DNA of 64,000 nucleotides from DATEDA01 sp963827595 (GTDB lineage Bacteria > Pseudomonadota > Gammaproteobacteria > Burkholderiales > SG8-39), in assembly GCA_963827595.1 (NCBI GenBank), contig CAWHBT010000001.1, positions 310,001 to 374,000 of the forward strand, given 5' to 3'. Shown piece after piece: positions 7,380 through 15,674 of the stretch. Each line of letters begins with the position of its first letter. Position 1 is the stretch's first letter. The notes beneath the pieces are model-generated. The model was not told the DNA's origin, ran no database searches, and worked only from the letters and a program-made list of their open reading frames with translations. The position numbers were made by a program, and so were the translations under genes.

Positions 7380-7763
7380 ATGCGATTCATGATGATGGTC
7401 AAGGCCGATCCGAGCTACGAAGCGGGACGACCGCCGGACCCCGCCCTGCTTGCCGCGGTCGGCAAGCTCAGCGAAGAGATGACCAAAGCCGGCGTCCTGA
7501 TCCAATCGGGAGGTCTGCTGCCCAGCTCGAAGGGGGCCCGAGTGCGGGTTTCCGGAGGGAAGATGACCGTGACCGACGGGCCGTTCGCCGAGACGAAGGA
7601 ACTCATCGGCGGCTTCGCCATTCTCGAGGCGGCGTCGAAGGAAGAGGCGATCCGGCTGGGGAGCGAGTTCATGCAGCTCCATGTCGATGTCCTCGGGCAA
7701 TCCTACGAAGGCACGTTGGAGGTTCGCCCGATGTTCGATCCGGCGAGCGCCGGTTGCTCCTGA
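7380..7763 (+). CDS. YCII/DGPF-domain protein
   Basis: A 127-residue DGPF protein of the MRFMMMVK subfamily, with DGPFAETKELIGGFAILEA at about residues 66-84 and EVRPMFD near the C-terminus. It is the fifth YCII paralog of the cluster and closest in layout to the one at 6121. GAAGGAGAAACGACA precedes the ATG. A VOC gene follows 53 nt later, repeating the YCII-VOC order of 6121-7043 and pointing to a tandem duplication of the pair. Confidence 0.9.
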   Translation: MRFMMMVKADPSYEAGRPPDPALLAAVGKLSEEMTKAGVLIQSGGLLPSSKGARVRVSGGKMTVTDGPFAETKELIGGFAILEAASKEEAIRLGSEFMQLHVDVLGQSYEGTLEVRPMFDPASAGCS

Positions 7764-7816
7764 CGCGCCCCCGACCGAACGTGGGACGCGCTCCTTACCG
7801 TTCACGGGAGAAGCCA

Positions 7817-8296
7817 ATGCAGAAGATCACCCCCTTTCTCTGGTATTCCAAAGAGGCCGAGGAGGCCGCAGCCTTCTATGCCGCCATCTTTCCCGACTCG
7901 CGCGTCGGCCGGGTCACGACGCTGCCGAGCGAATCGCCCAGCGGCCCGCCCGGATCGGTGAAGGTCGTCGAGTTCGTTCTCTTCGGCCAGCCCTTCGTCG
8001 CCATGAGCGCCGGACCGCTCGACCCGTTCAACCACGCGGTGTCCTTCGTCGTGAACTGCGACGATCAGGCCGAAATCGACCGCTACTGGAACGCGCTTCT
8101 CGAGGGCGGCTCGGCCGAGCAGTGCGGCTGGCTCAAAGATCGCTTCGGCCTCTCGTGGCAGATCGTCCCGACCGTTCTCGGTGAGATGATGGCCGCGCCC
8201 GATCGCGCCAGGGCCAAGCGGGCATCGGACGCGATGCTGAAGATGGTCAAGATCGACATCGCGGCATTGCAGGCGGCATTCGCGGGAACGACCTAG
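7817..8296 (+). CDS. VOC-family protein, PhnB-like
   Basis: A 159-residue PhnB-like VOC protein. It has ITPFLWYSKEAEEAAAFYAAI at the start, the GQPFVAMSAGP strand, NCDDQAEIDRYWNALLEGG, and the LKDRFGLSWQIVP signature near residue 116, followed by a helical tail that ends IDIAALQAAF. This matches the long VOC subfamily common next to ECF42 genes. The start is ATG 7817 after GGGAGAAGCC. The stop overlaps the stop of the convergent DUF3014 gene by 4 nt. It is the last gene of the sigma-associated block. Confidence 0.9.
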   Translation: MQKITPFLWYSKEAEEAAAFYAAIFPDSRVGRVTTLPSESPSGPPGSVKVVEFVLFGQPFVAMSAGPLDPFNHAVSFVVNCDDQAEIDRYWNALLEGGSAEQCGWLKDRFGLSWQIVPTVLGEMMAAPDRARAKRASDAMLKMVKIDIAALQAAFAGTT

Positions 8297-9147
8297 GGGG
8301 TGCCGCGCTGCGTGAGCTGCCGCCGCACGTCCCGCAGCTTCGCTTTCACGCGCCCCGCGTTGCCGGCGCCCATCCGGAGCAGGATCTTCTGCCCGGCCGA
8401 GCGCGCCTCGAGGTCGGGATCGGCGAACTCGTACATCACCCACGGGCGCTCGAGCTTGACCGGACCCTTGACGTCCTGGGCAACGAGCTTGACCGGTCCG
8501 GTGAGCTCGGGGGTGGCAAGCAGATGGTCGATCACCTCGATCAACCGATCGTTGAAGTAGCGCTTCGGATAGCCGAGCTCCGCGTAGGCCTGCTGGAATA
8601 GCGGATACATGCGCACATAGAGCGCGACGAGCTTGCCCGTGTCCGCCGACTCCATGAGCTGCAGCAACGGCTCGTAGCGGCGATCGTTCTCCGGGCCGAG
8701 AACCACCCCATCGCTCCTCGCTGTGGTAGTGAATCGTCCGCCCGTCGGCCGGACCGGCCACACCCGCGGCGACGCCTTCTTGCGCGGCAGATTGTCCACG
8801 GTCGCCACGAAGCGCTGCACGACGCCGGTGTCCTCCAGGAACGCGCCGACCGACTTTCTCCCGACGAGACCGGCGATCCCATCCAGCACGGTCTTGTCGC
8901 TTTCGGCGAGCGGCGGGAGCGCCGGCGCGGTGGCGGTTTCCGGAGCCGTCTCCGGCCGGGCTTCCTCGATCGGATGGCGGATCTGCGGTTCGGCCTGCAC
9001 CGGGGGCGCCGCCGGAGCTTCGGCAACGGGCGGTGCGGCCGGCGGCGGCTGCGGTTCAGCGCCCTGCTGCTGCCACCAGTAGTAGGCGCCGATTCCGATC
9101 GCGCCCCATACGAGGAGCAGAATCACCCACCAGACCGGTCTACTCAT
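8293..9147 (-). CDS. DUF3014 protein, single-pass membrane-anchored
   Basis: A 284-residue protein with one N-terminal membrane helix (VWWVILLLVWGAIGIGAYYWW, about residues 5-25), a Pro/Ala/Glu-rich linker (about 28-75) and a globular DUF3014 domain carrying the IAGLVG, FVATVDNLPR and RYFNDRLIEVIDHLL blocks. The bulk is predicted to face the periplasm. Function is unknown. Its ATG overlaps the stop of the upstream SDR gene by one base (TGATG), so both are probably translated from one mRNA. Confidence 0.88.
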   Translation of the reverse strand: MSRPVWWVILLLVWGAIGIGAYYWWQQQGAEPQPPPAAPPVAEAPAAPPVQAEPQIRHPIEEARPETAPETATAPALPPLAESDKTVLDGIAGLVGRKSVGAFLEDTGVVQRFVATVDNLPRKKASPRVWPVRPTGGRFTTTARSDGVVLGPENDRRYEPLLQLMESADTGKLVALYVRMYPLFQQAYAELGYPKRYFNDRLIEVIDHLLATPELTGPVKLVAQDVKGPVKLERPWVMYEFADPDLEARSAGQKILLRMGAGNAGRVKAKLRDVRRQLTQRGTP

Positions 9148-9839
9148 CAGAAGGTCTCCATCCAGGGACGCAGCTCGACCTCCCACGTCCACGCGCTGCG
9201 CGGCTGGTCGTGGATCGAGAGGTAGGTGCTCGCGATCGCATCCGGGTCGAGGAACCCGTCGGGGCCGCGGTCGGAGCGCGCTTCGCCGGGCTGCCGGATG
9301 CCGCCGTCGATGACGAAGTGCGCCACGTGGATGCCCTTGGGCGCGAGCTCGCGCGCCAGGCTCTGCGCGAGGCCGCGCAGCGCGAACTTGCCCATCGCGA
9401 ACGGGGCCGACTGCGAATAGCCCTTCACGCTCGCCGACGCACCGGTGAGGAGGATGCTGCCGCGCCCGAGGGGCAGCATCCGCCGCGCCGCCTCCTGCGC
9501 GACGAGGAAGCCGCCGAACGCGCAGACCTCGAGCGCCCTGGCGACGCCGGCCGGGTCGACCTCGACGATGGGGCCGCGCGCGCGGGCGCTGGCGTTGTAC
9601 ACCACCAGCGCCGGCGGGCCGAGCTCGGCGTCGACCGCGCGGAAGAGTCCCTGCACCGCCGCGGGCTGCGCGGCGTCGCACACGTAGGCCTTCGCGCCGG
9701 TCTCGGCCACCAGCCCGGCAAGCTTGTCCGTGTTGCGGGCGGCGAGGGCGACCTTCATGCCGCGCTTCGCGCAGGCGCGAGCGAGCGAAGCGCTCAGACC
9801 CTTGCCTGCGCCGACGATCAGTGCGATTTCATTCGGCAT
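9147..9839 (-). CDS. Short-chain dehydrogenase/reductase-like protein with Phe at the catalytic Tyr position
   Basis: A 230-residue classical-length SDR. The nucleotide-binding GAGKGLSASLA lies at residues 10-20, the NAS motif at 82-84 and the serine region LTGASAS at 131-137. The catalytic YxxxK position reads F147-A-M-G-K151, so the Tyr that normally acts as acid/base is absent although Lys is kept. Such Phe variants occur in a proteobacterial subfamily; whether it is catalytic is unclear. It is cotranscribed with the DUF3014 gene downstream. Confidence 0.88.
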   Translation of the reverse strand: MPNEIALIVGAGKGLSASLARACAKRGMKVALAARNTDKLAGLVAETGAKAYVCDAAQPAAVQGLFRAVDAELGPPALVVYNASARARGPIVEVDPAGVARALEVCAFGGFLVAQEAARRMLPLGRGSILLTGASASVKGYSQSAPFAMGKFALRGLAQSLARELAPKGIHVAHFVIDGGIRQPGEARSDRGPDGFLDPDAIASTYLSIHDQPRSAWTWEVELRPWMETF

Positions 9840-10143
9840 GCGTGGCTCCGGTTGGAAACGGCGAGCGACGAGCTTACGCGAGACCGGCTAAGGCAATGGA
9901 CCCCGACCGGGTCCGAGAGTTCGGGGAGCGGGCCCGTTCGTGTATACTCCGCAGCGTTCGACGCACTTTCATCCGGTCAGCGTCGGGCCATCGCGGCCGT
10001 TCCTCGTCCCCGATCCTCATCCACGCAGTCACGTCTGCCTGAACCGGTTCTGCGGCCTTCCAGCCGCTGCAGGCCGATCAGGAGCGGGCGCGTCACGCGC
10101 TTCACGCTCCGCAAGCTCGGCGCCACGCGCCGAAGTACAGGAG
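9840..10143 (+). promoter_or_regulatory. Upstream region of rhlE with a -10 box and long putative leader
   Basis: This 304-bp gap separates the divergent SDR gene and rhlE. TATACT at 9943-9948 is a good -10 box, with only a weak -35 (TTCGGG) 17 nt upstream. Transcription from it would give a leader of about 190 nt before ATG 10144. Long structured leaders are usual for cold-induced RNA helicase and CspA-type genes, so cold control is plausible. No gene is supported in the gap. Confidence 0.45.
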
Positions 10144-11493
<1,350 letters not shown>

Positions 11494-11666
11494 TGGGCGC
11501 CAACCCGCCTCGCACGCCAATGCCCAGTTCCCGTCGTCGGGGCCCGCGCAGCCCGCGTCGCCACGCCGCGGCGGTCACGGGGACCGCGGCCGGCCGGCGC
11601 AGGTGCCGGCGCTGCTGCGCGGCGCGCCGCGGCGCACGAATTGACTGACGTACAAAGGAGCCACAA

Positions 11667-11936
11667 ATGGAAATCTTCGTAGGCAACCTCGCCCCGCAGA
11701 CCACCGAGGACGAGCTGACCGCGCTGTTCAAGGCGTTCGGCGAGGTGCGCTCGGCGGAAGTGAAGCGCGATCTCTTCAGCGGCGTATCGAAGGGTTTCGG
11801 GTTCGTCGAGATGCCCGGCAAGCAGCACTCGCTCAACGCGATCGCCGGCCTGAACGGCAAGGACCTGAACGGCCAGCCGCTGCGCGTCAACGAGGCGCAG
11901 TCCCGGGTTGGCCGCGGCGGCTCGCGCCGCCGCTAG
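11667..11936 (+). CDS. RRM-domain RNA-binding protein
   Basis: An 89-residue single RNA-recognition-motif protein. RNP2 is IFVGNL at residues 3-8 and RNP1 is KGFGFVEM at about 44-51, and a short RGGSRRR tail follows. Bacterial RRM proteins of this size are cold-shock-linked RNA chaperones. CAAAGGAGCC precedes the ATG. The gene sits between rhlE and an IF-1 gene, the usual betaproteobacterial RNA-remodelling neighbourhood. Confidence 0.93.
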   Translation: MEIFVGNLAPQTTEDELTALFKAFGEVRSAEVKRDLFSGVSKGFGFVEMPGKQHSLNAIAGLNGKDLNGQPLRVNEAQSRVGRGGSRRR

Positions 11937-11946
11937 GGAACCGATC

Positions 11947-12216
11947 ATGGCGAAAGAAGAGCTGGTCGAACTCGAAGGCGTCGTCAGCGAGGTGCTGCCC
12001 AACACCTCGTTTCGCGTGACGCTGCAGAACGGCGCCCACGTGATGGCGTACGCCTCCGGCAAGATGCGCAAGCACCGCATCCGCATCCTCGCTGGCGACC
12101 GCGTCACGCTGGAGATGTCGCCCTACGACCTGACCAAGGGTCGGATCAACTTCCGGCACAAGGACGACGCCCCGGCACGGACCGCGCCCCGGCCGAGTCA
12201 GTTCCGCAAGCGATAG
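11947..12216 (+). CDS. infA: Translation initiation factor IF-1, C-terminally extended paralog
   Basis: An 89-residue S1/OB-fold protein that binds the 30S A site during initiation. It starts MAKEELVELEGVV and carries SGKMRKHRIRILAGDRVTLE and SPYDLTKGRINFRHK, the IF-1 signatures. The extra basic tail after RHKDDA (about 17 residues) marks the second, longer IF-1 type seen in Burkholderiales beside the 72-residue housekeeping form. It lies 10 nt after the RRM gene, so cotranscription is likely. Confidence 0.94.
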   Translation: MAKEELVELEGVVSEVLPNTSFRVTLQNGAHVMAYASGKMRKHRIRILAGDRVTLEMSPYDLTKGRINFRHKDDAPARTAPRPSQFRKR

Positions 12217-12234
12217 CGCGCGCCCGGCCGCCGC

Positions 12235-13077
12235 TCACTCGGGGGCGAGCCAACTCACGCGGTGGCCGCCCTCGCCGGCGGGCGCGAGGGCGGACCAGAG
12301 CCAGTCGAGGATCGGCTTCGCCTCCGCGTCGAAGCGGAACGGCGGGTTCACCACCAGGAGCCCGCAACCGCGGAGCGACGCGGTCCAGCGCTCGGGGCGC
12401 AGCGCGAGCTCGAGCTGGAGAACCTTCCGGATCCCGGTCGCGACGACGTCGCGCTCGAACGCGCGCATCGTCGGCGGCTCCATGAGCGGGTACCAGATCG
12501 CATAGCTGCCGGTCGCCCAGCGCTCGTGCGCGGCGGCGAGCGCACCCGTGACGCGCCGGAACTCGCCCGCCCGATCGAACGACGAGTCCACCAGGACGAG
12601 GCCGCGCCGCTCCGGGGGCGGGAGATGCGCCTTCAGCGACTGGTAGCCGTCCATGAGATGGACGGTGACCTGGCGGTCGCGCGCGAAACTCTCGCCGAGC
12701 GCCTCGACATCGGTCTCGTTGAGCTCGGAAAGCACGATGCGGTCGCCGGGTCGGAGGAACCTCCGCGCGATCCGCGGCGAGCCCGGGTAGAAGCGCAGCT
12801 TGCCGTCCGGGTTCTCGGCGCGGACGGCCGCGAGGTAGGGCGCGAGCGCGTCGGGCGAGTCGCGCCGGTCCCACAGCCGCGCGATGCCGTCCCGAAACTC
12901 GGCGTTCTTCTGCGCCCAGGGGTGCGTCAGGTCGTAGCGGCCGACACCGGCGTGGGTGTCGACGTAGCAGAACGGCTTGTCCTTGGCGGCGAGCGCGACC
13001 AGCAGCCGGACCAGCAGCGCGTGCTTGAAGACGTCGGCGAAGCTGCCGGCGTGGAAGTGATGACGATAGGCGAGCAT
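12235..13077 (-). CDS. rlmJ: 23S rRNA (adenine-2030-N6)-methyltransferase RlmJ-like, altered motif IV
   Basis: A 280-residue Rossmann-fold methyltransferase, like E. coli RlmJ in length and start (MLAYRHHFHAGSFADVFKH). The SAM-binding motif I is VDTHAGVGRYDL, and NPPF occurs near the end. The catalytic motif IV, DPPY in E. coli RlmJ at residue 164, reads D164-S-S-F here, so both prolines are replaced while Asp and an aromatic are kept. Either the enzyme tolerates this or it acts differently. It starts 4 nt after the stop of the MazG-like gene, so the two form an operon. Confidence 0.9.
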   Translation of the reverse strand: MLAYRHHFHAGSFADVFKHALLVRLLVALAAKDKPFCYVDTHAGVGRYDLTHPWAQKNAEFRDGIARLWDRRDSPDALAPYLAAVRAENPDGKLRFYPGSPRIARRFLRPGDRIVLSELNETDVEALGESFARDRQVTVHLMDGYQSLKAHLPPPERRGLVLVDSSFDRAGEFRRVTGALAAAHERWATGSYAIWYPLMEPPTMRAFERDVVATGIRKVLQLELALRPERWTASLRGCGLLVVNPPFRFDAEAKPILDWLWSALAPAGEGGHRVSWLAPE

Positions 13078-13081
13078 CCGG

Positions 13082-13438
13082 TCACAGTTTGTCGTACTTC
13101 CCGGCGTGGCCGCGCGCCTTCTCGACCGGGTACTTGACGGCGTTGAGCGCGAGCTTCTTCTCCGCCGCCGCCAGCGGGTCGATCCCCAGACGATCGGCGA
13201 GCTCGACCAGGTAGATCAGGACGTCGGCGATCTCGAGCTCGACCTCGGCCCGCTGCTCGGGCCGCAGGCTGTCCGCCTCGTGCGGCGTCAGCCACTGGAA
13301 CTGCTCGACCAGCTCGCCCGCCTCGACGATGAGCGCCATCACGAGGTTCTTCGGGTTGTGGAACTTGTCCCACTCGCGCTCGGCGACGAAGATGCGCAGG
13401 CGCGTGCGGAGGGTGTCGAGGCTGTCGATGGCGGGCAT
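13082..13438 (-). CDS. MazG-like nucleotide pyrophosphohydrolase
   Basis: A 118-residue all-alpha NTP pyrophosphatase of the MazG/dCTPase (RS21-C6) group, which cleaves non-canonical or excess dNTPs to monophosphates. The metal-binding pattern is present: EAGELVEQFQW (ExxE-type helix) and EVELEIADVLIYLVELADRLGID (ExxD helix). The basic C-terminal KARGHAGKYDKL is typical. I use ATG 13438 because it gives the family's usual length; the open frame continues upstream to 13567. It leads an operon with rlmJ. Confidence 0.88.
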   Translation of the reverse strand: MPAIDSLDTLRTRLRIFVAEREWDKFHNPKNLVMALIVEAGELVEQFQWLTPHEADSLRPEQRAEVELEIADVLIYLVELADRLGIDPLAAAEKKLALNAVKYPVEKARGHAGKYDKL

Positions 13439-13581
13439 GCGGCGGGCTCCGGTCCTGGCGCCAGTCAGTATAGCGACGGTGCACCAGGTGCTCGGGAAAG
13501 CCGATGACCATCCGCGCCGGCTCCGACGCAGGCATTCGAGTACCCTACGGACGATCGCCGACCACACCGGGGAAGAACACC

Positions 13582-13926
13582 ATGCCCGCGAACATCACCG
13601 CCACCGGCCTGATGATCGAGGACCTCACCGTCGGCACGGGCGACCTCGCGGGCGTCGGCCAGAAGGTCACCGTTCACTACACCGGCTGGCTGACCGACGG
13701 CACCAAGTTCGATTCGAGCAAGGACCGCAACGACCCCTTCGTTTTCCCGCTCGGCAAGCGTCAGGTGATCGCGGGCTGGGACGAGGGCGTGCAGGGCATG
13801 CGGGTCGGCGGCCTGCGCAAGCTCACCATCCCGCCGGCGCTCGGCTACGGGGCGCGCGGCGCCGGCGGCGTGATCCCGCCGAATGCGACGCTGGTGTTCG
13901 AGGTAGAGCTGCTGGGCGTGGGCTGA
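13582..13926 (+). CDS. FKBP-type peptidyl-prolyl cis-trans isomerase
   Basis: A 114-residue single FKBP domain. Its ligand-pocket signatures are all present: VTVHYTGWLTDGTKFDSS, FVFPLGKRQVIAGWDEGVQGM, GGLRKLTIPPALGYG and PPNATLVFEVELL. It catalyses prolyl isomerisation during folding. There is no signal peptide, so it is probably cytoplasmic. GGGGAAGAACACC precedes ATG 13582. The gene is monocistronic and divergent from the MazG-rlmJ operon. Confidence 0.95.
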   Translation: MPANITATGLMIEDLTVGTGDLAGVGQKVTVHYTGWLTDGTKFDSSKDRNDPFVFPLGKRQVIAGWDEGVQGMRVGGLRKLTIPPALGYGARGAGGVIPPNATLVFEVELLGVG

Positions 13927-13957
13927 GGGGCGTCGCCGGTGTCCAGATGTAACTTGT

Positions 13958-14019
13958 GTAACCGGCGGTTACGGGCCGCCGCGCGGCGATCGGCCGGCAG
14001 CATGATCCGGTAATTACCG
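13958..14019. promoter_or_regulatory. Two palindromes upstream of the glycine-rich secreted-protein gene
   Basis: GTAACC-GGC-GGTTAC at 13958-13972 and the perfect 12-bp CGGTAATTACCG at 14008-14019 lie in the gap between the FKBP gene and the secreted protein. Both share the CGGTWA core, so they could be two sites of one regulator. The first could instead be a transcript-end hairpin of the FKBP gene, though it lacks a T-run. Confidence 0.35.
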
Positions 14020-14032
14020 AACGCCCGTGCCC

Positions 14033-14061
14033 TTGCAGTCGCCCCGCGCCAGGCGCTTAAT
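14033..14061 (+). promoter_or_regulatory. Candidate sigma-70 promoter (TTGCAG, 17 nt, CTTAAT)
   Basis: TTGCAG at 14033-14038 and CTTAAT at 14056-14061 match four of six consensus bases each with ideal spacing. They lie about 50 nt before ATG 14114 and directly downstream of the two palindromes. Confidence 0.45.
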
Positions 14062-14113
14062 GGCGACGGGAAGAACCTCGGGCTGCCGGGTGTTCAACGA
14101 CCAGGAGGCGATC

Positions 14114-14710
14114 ATGAGATCACTGAGCGCTCTGGCGACCGTAGCAACGGTGCTGATGGTGGGTGGACTCGTCAGCGATTCCGCTTTCGCTCAGCGCGGC
14201 GGCGGCAACTCCGGTCGAGGCGGCGGTGTCGCCGTCGCGGGCGGTGGCCAGTTCGCTCGACCCGGCGGCGTGGTCGTCGCCGGCGGTGGTCAGTTCGCTC
14301 GACCCGGCGGCGTGGTCGTCGCCGGCGGTGGCGGCAACTTCCGCGGCGGTCACTTCCACAAGGTCGGGGGGAGCCGCGTCGTCGTCGGCGTCGGTGTCGG
14401 CGTTCCGGTATGGGGCTGGGGCCCGGGATGGGGCTGGGGCCCGGGATGGGGATGGGGCCCAGGATGGGGGCCAGGTTGGGGCCCGGGTTGGTGGGGCCCG
14501 CCACCGGGCGCGTGGGGGCCGAGCTCCGGACCGGTCACCTGGATCGAGCAAGGGGGCGGGCAAGCGCCGTCGGATGCGGCAGGGCCTGCGCAGCAGCAGC
14601 CCTCGCACTGGTGGTATTACTGCACCGACGCGAACGCGTACTACCCGTACGTGCGCGAGTGCCCGGGTGGCTGGCAGCGCGTGTCACCCCAGCCTCCTCC
14701 GCCGCGCTGA
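14114..14710 (+). CDS. Secreted glycine-rich repeat protein
   Basis: A 198-residue protein with a Sec signal peptide (MRSLSALATVATVLMVGGLVS, cleavage after SAFA). It is followed by two exact 14-residue repeats QFARPGGVVVAGGG, an HFHKVGGSR segment, a WGWGPG tract of repeating Trp-Gly-Pro units, and a C-terminal DANAYYPYVRECPGGWQ block. That last block, YYCTDANAYYPYVREC, occurs at the ends of many small Betaproteobacterial envelope proteins. It is probably periplasmic or surface-associated; function is unknown. AGGAGGCG precedes ATG 14114. Confidence 0.8.
   Translation: MRSLSALATVATVLMVGGLVSDSAFAQRGGGNSGRGGGVAVAGGGQFARPGGVVVAGGGQFARPGGVVVAGGGGNFRGGHFHKVGGSRVVVGVGVGVPVWGWGPGWGWGPGWGWGPGWGPGWGPGWWGPPPGAWGPSSGPVTWIEQGGGQAPSDAAGPAQQQPSHWWYYCTDANAYYPYVRECPGGWQRVSPQPPPPR
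14249..14332 (+). repeat. Two 42-bp tandem repeats within the glycine-rich gene
   Basis: Units at 14249-14290 and 14291-14332 are identical except for the last base. Each encodes QFARPGGVVVAGGG in frame. The near-identity at DNA level indicates recent duplication or ongoing copy-number variation. Confidence 0.9.
14411..14464 (+). repeat. Three 18-bp tandem repeats encoding WGWGPG
   Basis: Units at 14411, 14429 and 14447 have the form TGGGGCTGGGGCCCGGGA; the third carries two changes. They encode WGWGPG, and the tract then degenerates into further GWGPG units up to about 14500. Such G-rich repeats are prone to length change. Confidence 0.85.
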
Positions 14711-14720
14711 GCACTCGGCA

Positions 14721-15224
14721 ATGCCCGGCACGCTGCGGCTTTCACCGCTGCTCACTGCGCTCCTGCTCGGCGCGTGCGCAACCGTGCCCTCCGCTCCGAG
14801 CATGACGGCGCTGCCGGGCACCGGGATGCAGTTCGACACGTTTCGCGCGGACGACGGGACCTGCCGGCAGTTCGCCTACGAGCAGGTGGGCGGAGTGACT
14901 CCGGACAAGGCCGCGGCGAACGCCGCGGTCGGCAGCGCTGCGGTCGGCACGGCCTTGGGTGCCGCCGTCGGCGCGCTGATCGATGGCGCGGGCGGCGCCG
15001 GTGTCGGCGCGGGCATCGGCCTCCTGTTCGGCAGCCTGGCCGGCGCCGGCATGGCGCAAGGCGCAGGTTTCAACGCCCAGCGACGCTACGACGCCGGCTA
15101 TCTGCAGTGCATGTACGCAAAGGGGCACAAGATCCCGGTGTGGGGTCGCGTCGCTTCGTCGCCGCCCCGGCAGGCGTACTTCCCTCCGCCGCCGCCCAAC
15201 GCCCCGCCTCCTCCCGCGCGCTGA
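14721..15224 (+). CDS. Glycine-zipper lipoprotein
   Basis: A 167-residue lipoprotein. The signal ends with the lipobox LLLGAC at about residues 14-19. The mature part has a conserved CRQFAYEQVGG motif, then a Gly/Ala-rich membrane-interacting glycine zipper (GTALGAAVGALIDGAGGAGVGAGIGLLFG), the QRRYDAGYLQCMYAKGHKIP block and a Pro-rich end. It resembles the glycine-zipper family proteins with YMGG-type domains anchored to the outer membrane. Only 10 nt separate it from the gene upstream, so both may share a promoter. Confidence 0.85.
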   Translation: MPGTLRLSPLLTALLLGACATVPSAPSMTALPGTGMQFDTFRADDGTCRQFAYEQVGGVTPDKAAANAAVGSAAVGTALGAAVGALIDGAGGAGVGAGIGLLFGSLAGAGMAQGAGFNAQRRYDAGYLQCMYAKGHKIPVWGRVASSPPRQAYFPPPPPNAPPPPAR

Positions 15225-15263
15225 GCGCCGGCGTCCCGCCCGGCGGAAACACCCTGCTCGGCG

Positions 15264-15340
15264 TATAGTGGGTACCCGATCTCGGCGTGTCCCGAGAAGG
15301 CCAGAAGACTGGAACCCCGCATCGGCGGGGTTTCTCGTTT
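15264..15340 (+). ncRNA. Candidate small RNA or attenuated leader with three hairpins
   Basis: A -10 box TATAGT at 15264-15269 is followed by three successive perfect hairpins: TCTCGG/CCGAGA (15280-15297), CCAG-AAGA-CTGG (15301-15312) and AACCCCGC-ATCG-GCGGGGTT (15313-15332). The last is followed by TCTCGTTT and looks like an intrinsic terminator. The transcript would be about 65 nt. The zinc-ribbon gene starts 36 nt downstream, so the element may instead be an attenuating 5' leader of that gene. No -35 is obvious and I recognise no named RNA family. Confidence 0.5.
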
Positions 15341-15375
15341 CGGGGCCGATCGCGACGCGCAAAGGAGGTACCGAC

Positions 15376-15633
15376 ATGCTGGCCACAAAAAAGATGCACC
15401 CCGTCGCCGTCTGCAGGATGTGCCACGGCATCACCTACCGCACCGAGGCGATCAACCAGCGCTGCGGGCGCAGCCCCCAGGGCCGGCGCTGCCGCGGCGT
15501 GTTCCGGAGCGCCGTGAACGACGGCGACTGGAAGGAGTGCACGGCGTGCGCCGCCAGCGGCAAGTACGAGCAGCGCCTCTGCCCGTTCTGCGACGGCATC
15601 GGCTGGCACTTCATGAAGCTCAGGGCGCTCTGA
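15376..15633 (+). CDS. Small zinc-ribbon protein (DnaJ-like CxxC pairs), unknown function
   Basis: An 85-residue protein with four Cys clusters: CRMC near residue 14, CGRSPQGRRC near 31-40, CTAC near 56 and CPFCDGIGWH near 70. The CxxCxGxGW ending resembles the zinc-binding repeats of DnaJ. It probably binds one or two zinc ions and may contact RNA or protein. A very strong ribosome binding site, AAAGGAGG, lies at 15361-15368, and a terminator-like hairpin stands just before it. Cytoplasmic; role not recognised. Confidence 0.75.
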   Translation: MLATKKMHPVAVCRMCHGITYRTEAINQRCGRSPQGRRCRGVFRSAVNDGDWKECTACAASGKYEQRLCPFCDGIGWHFMKLRAL

Positions 15634-15674
15634 GAGCGCACGTCGGCCACGGCTGCAGCGCGTAGCACGGGCGC

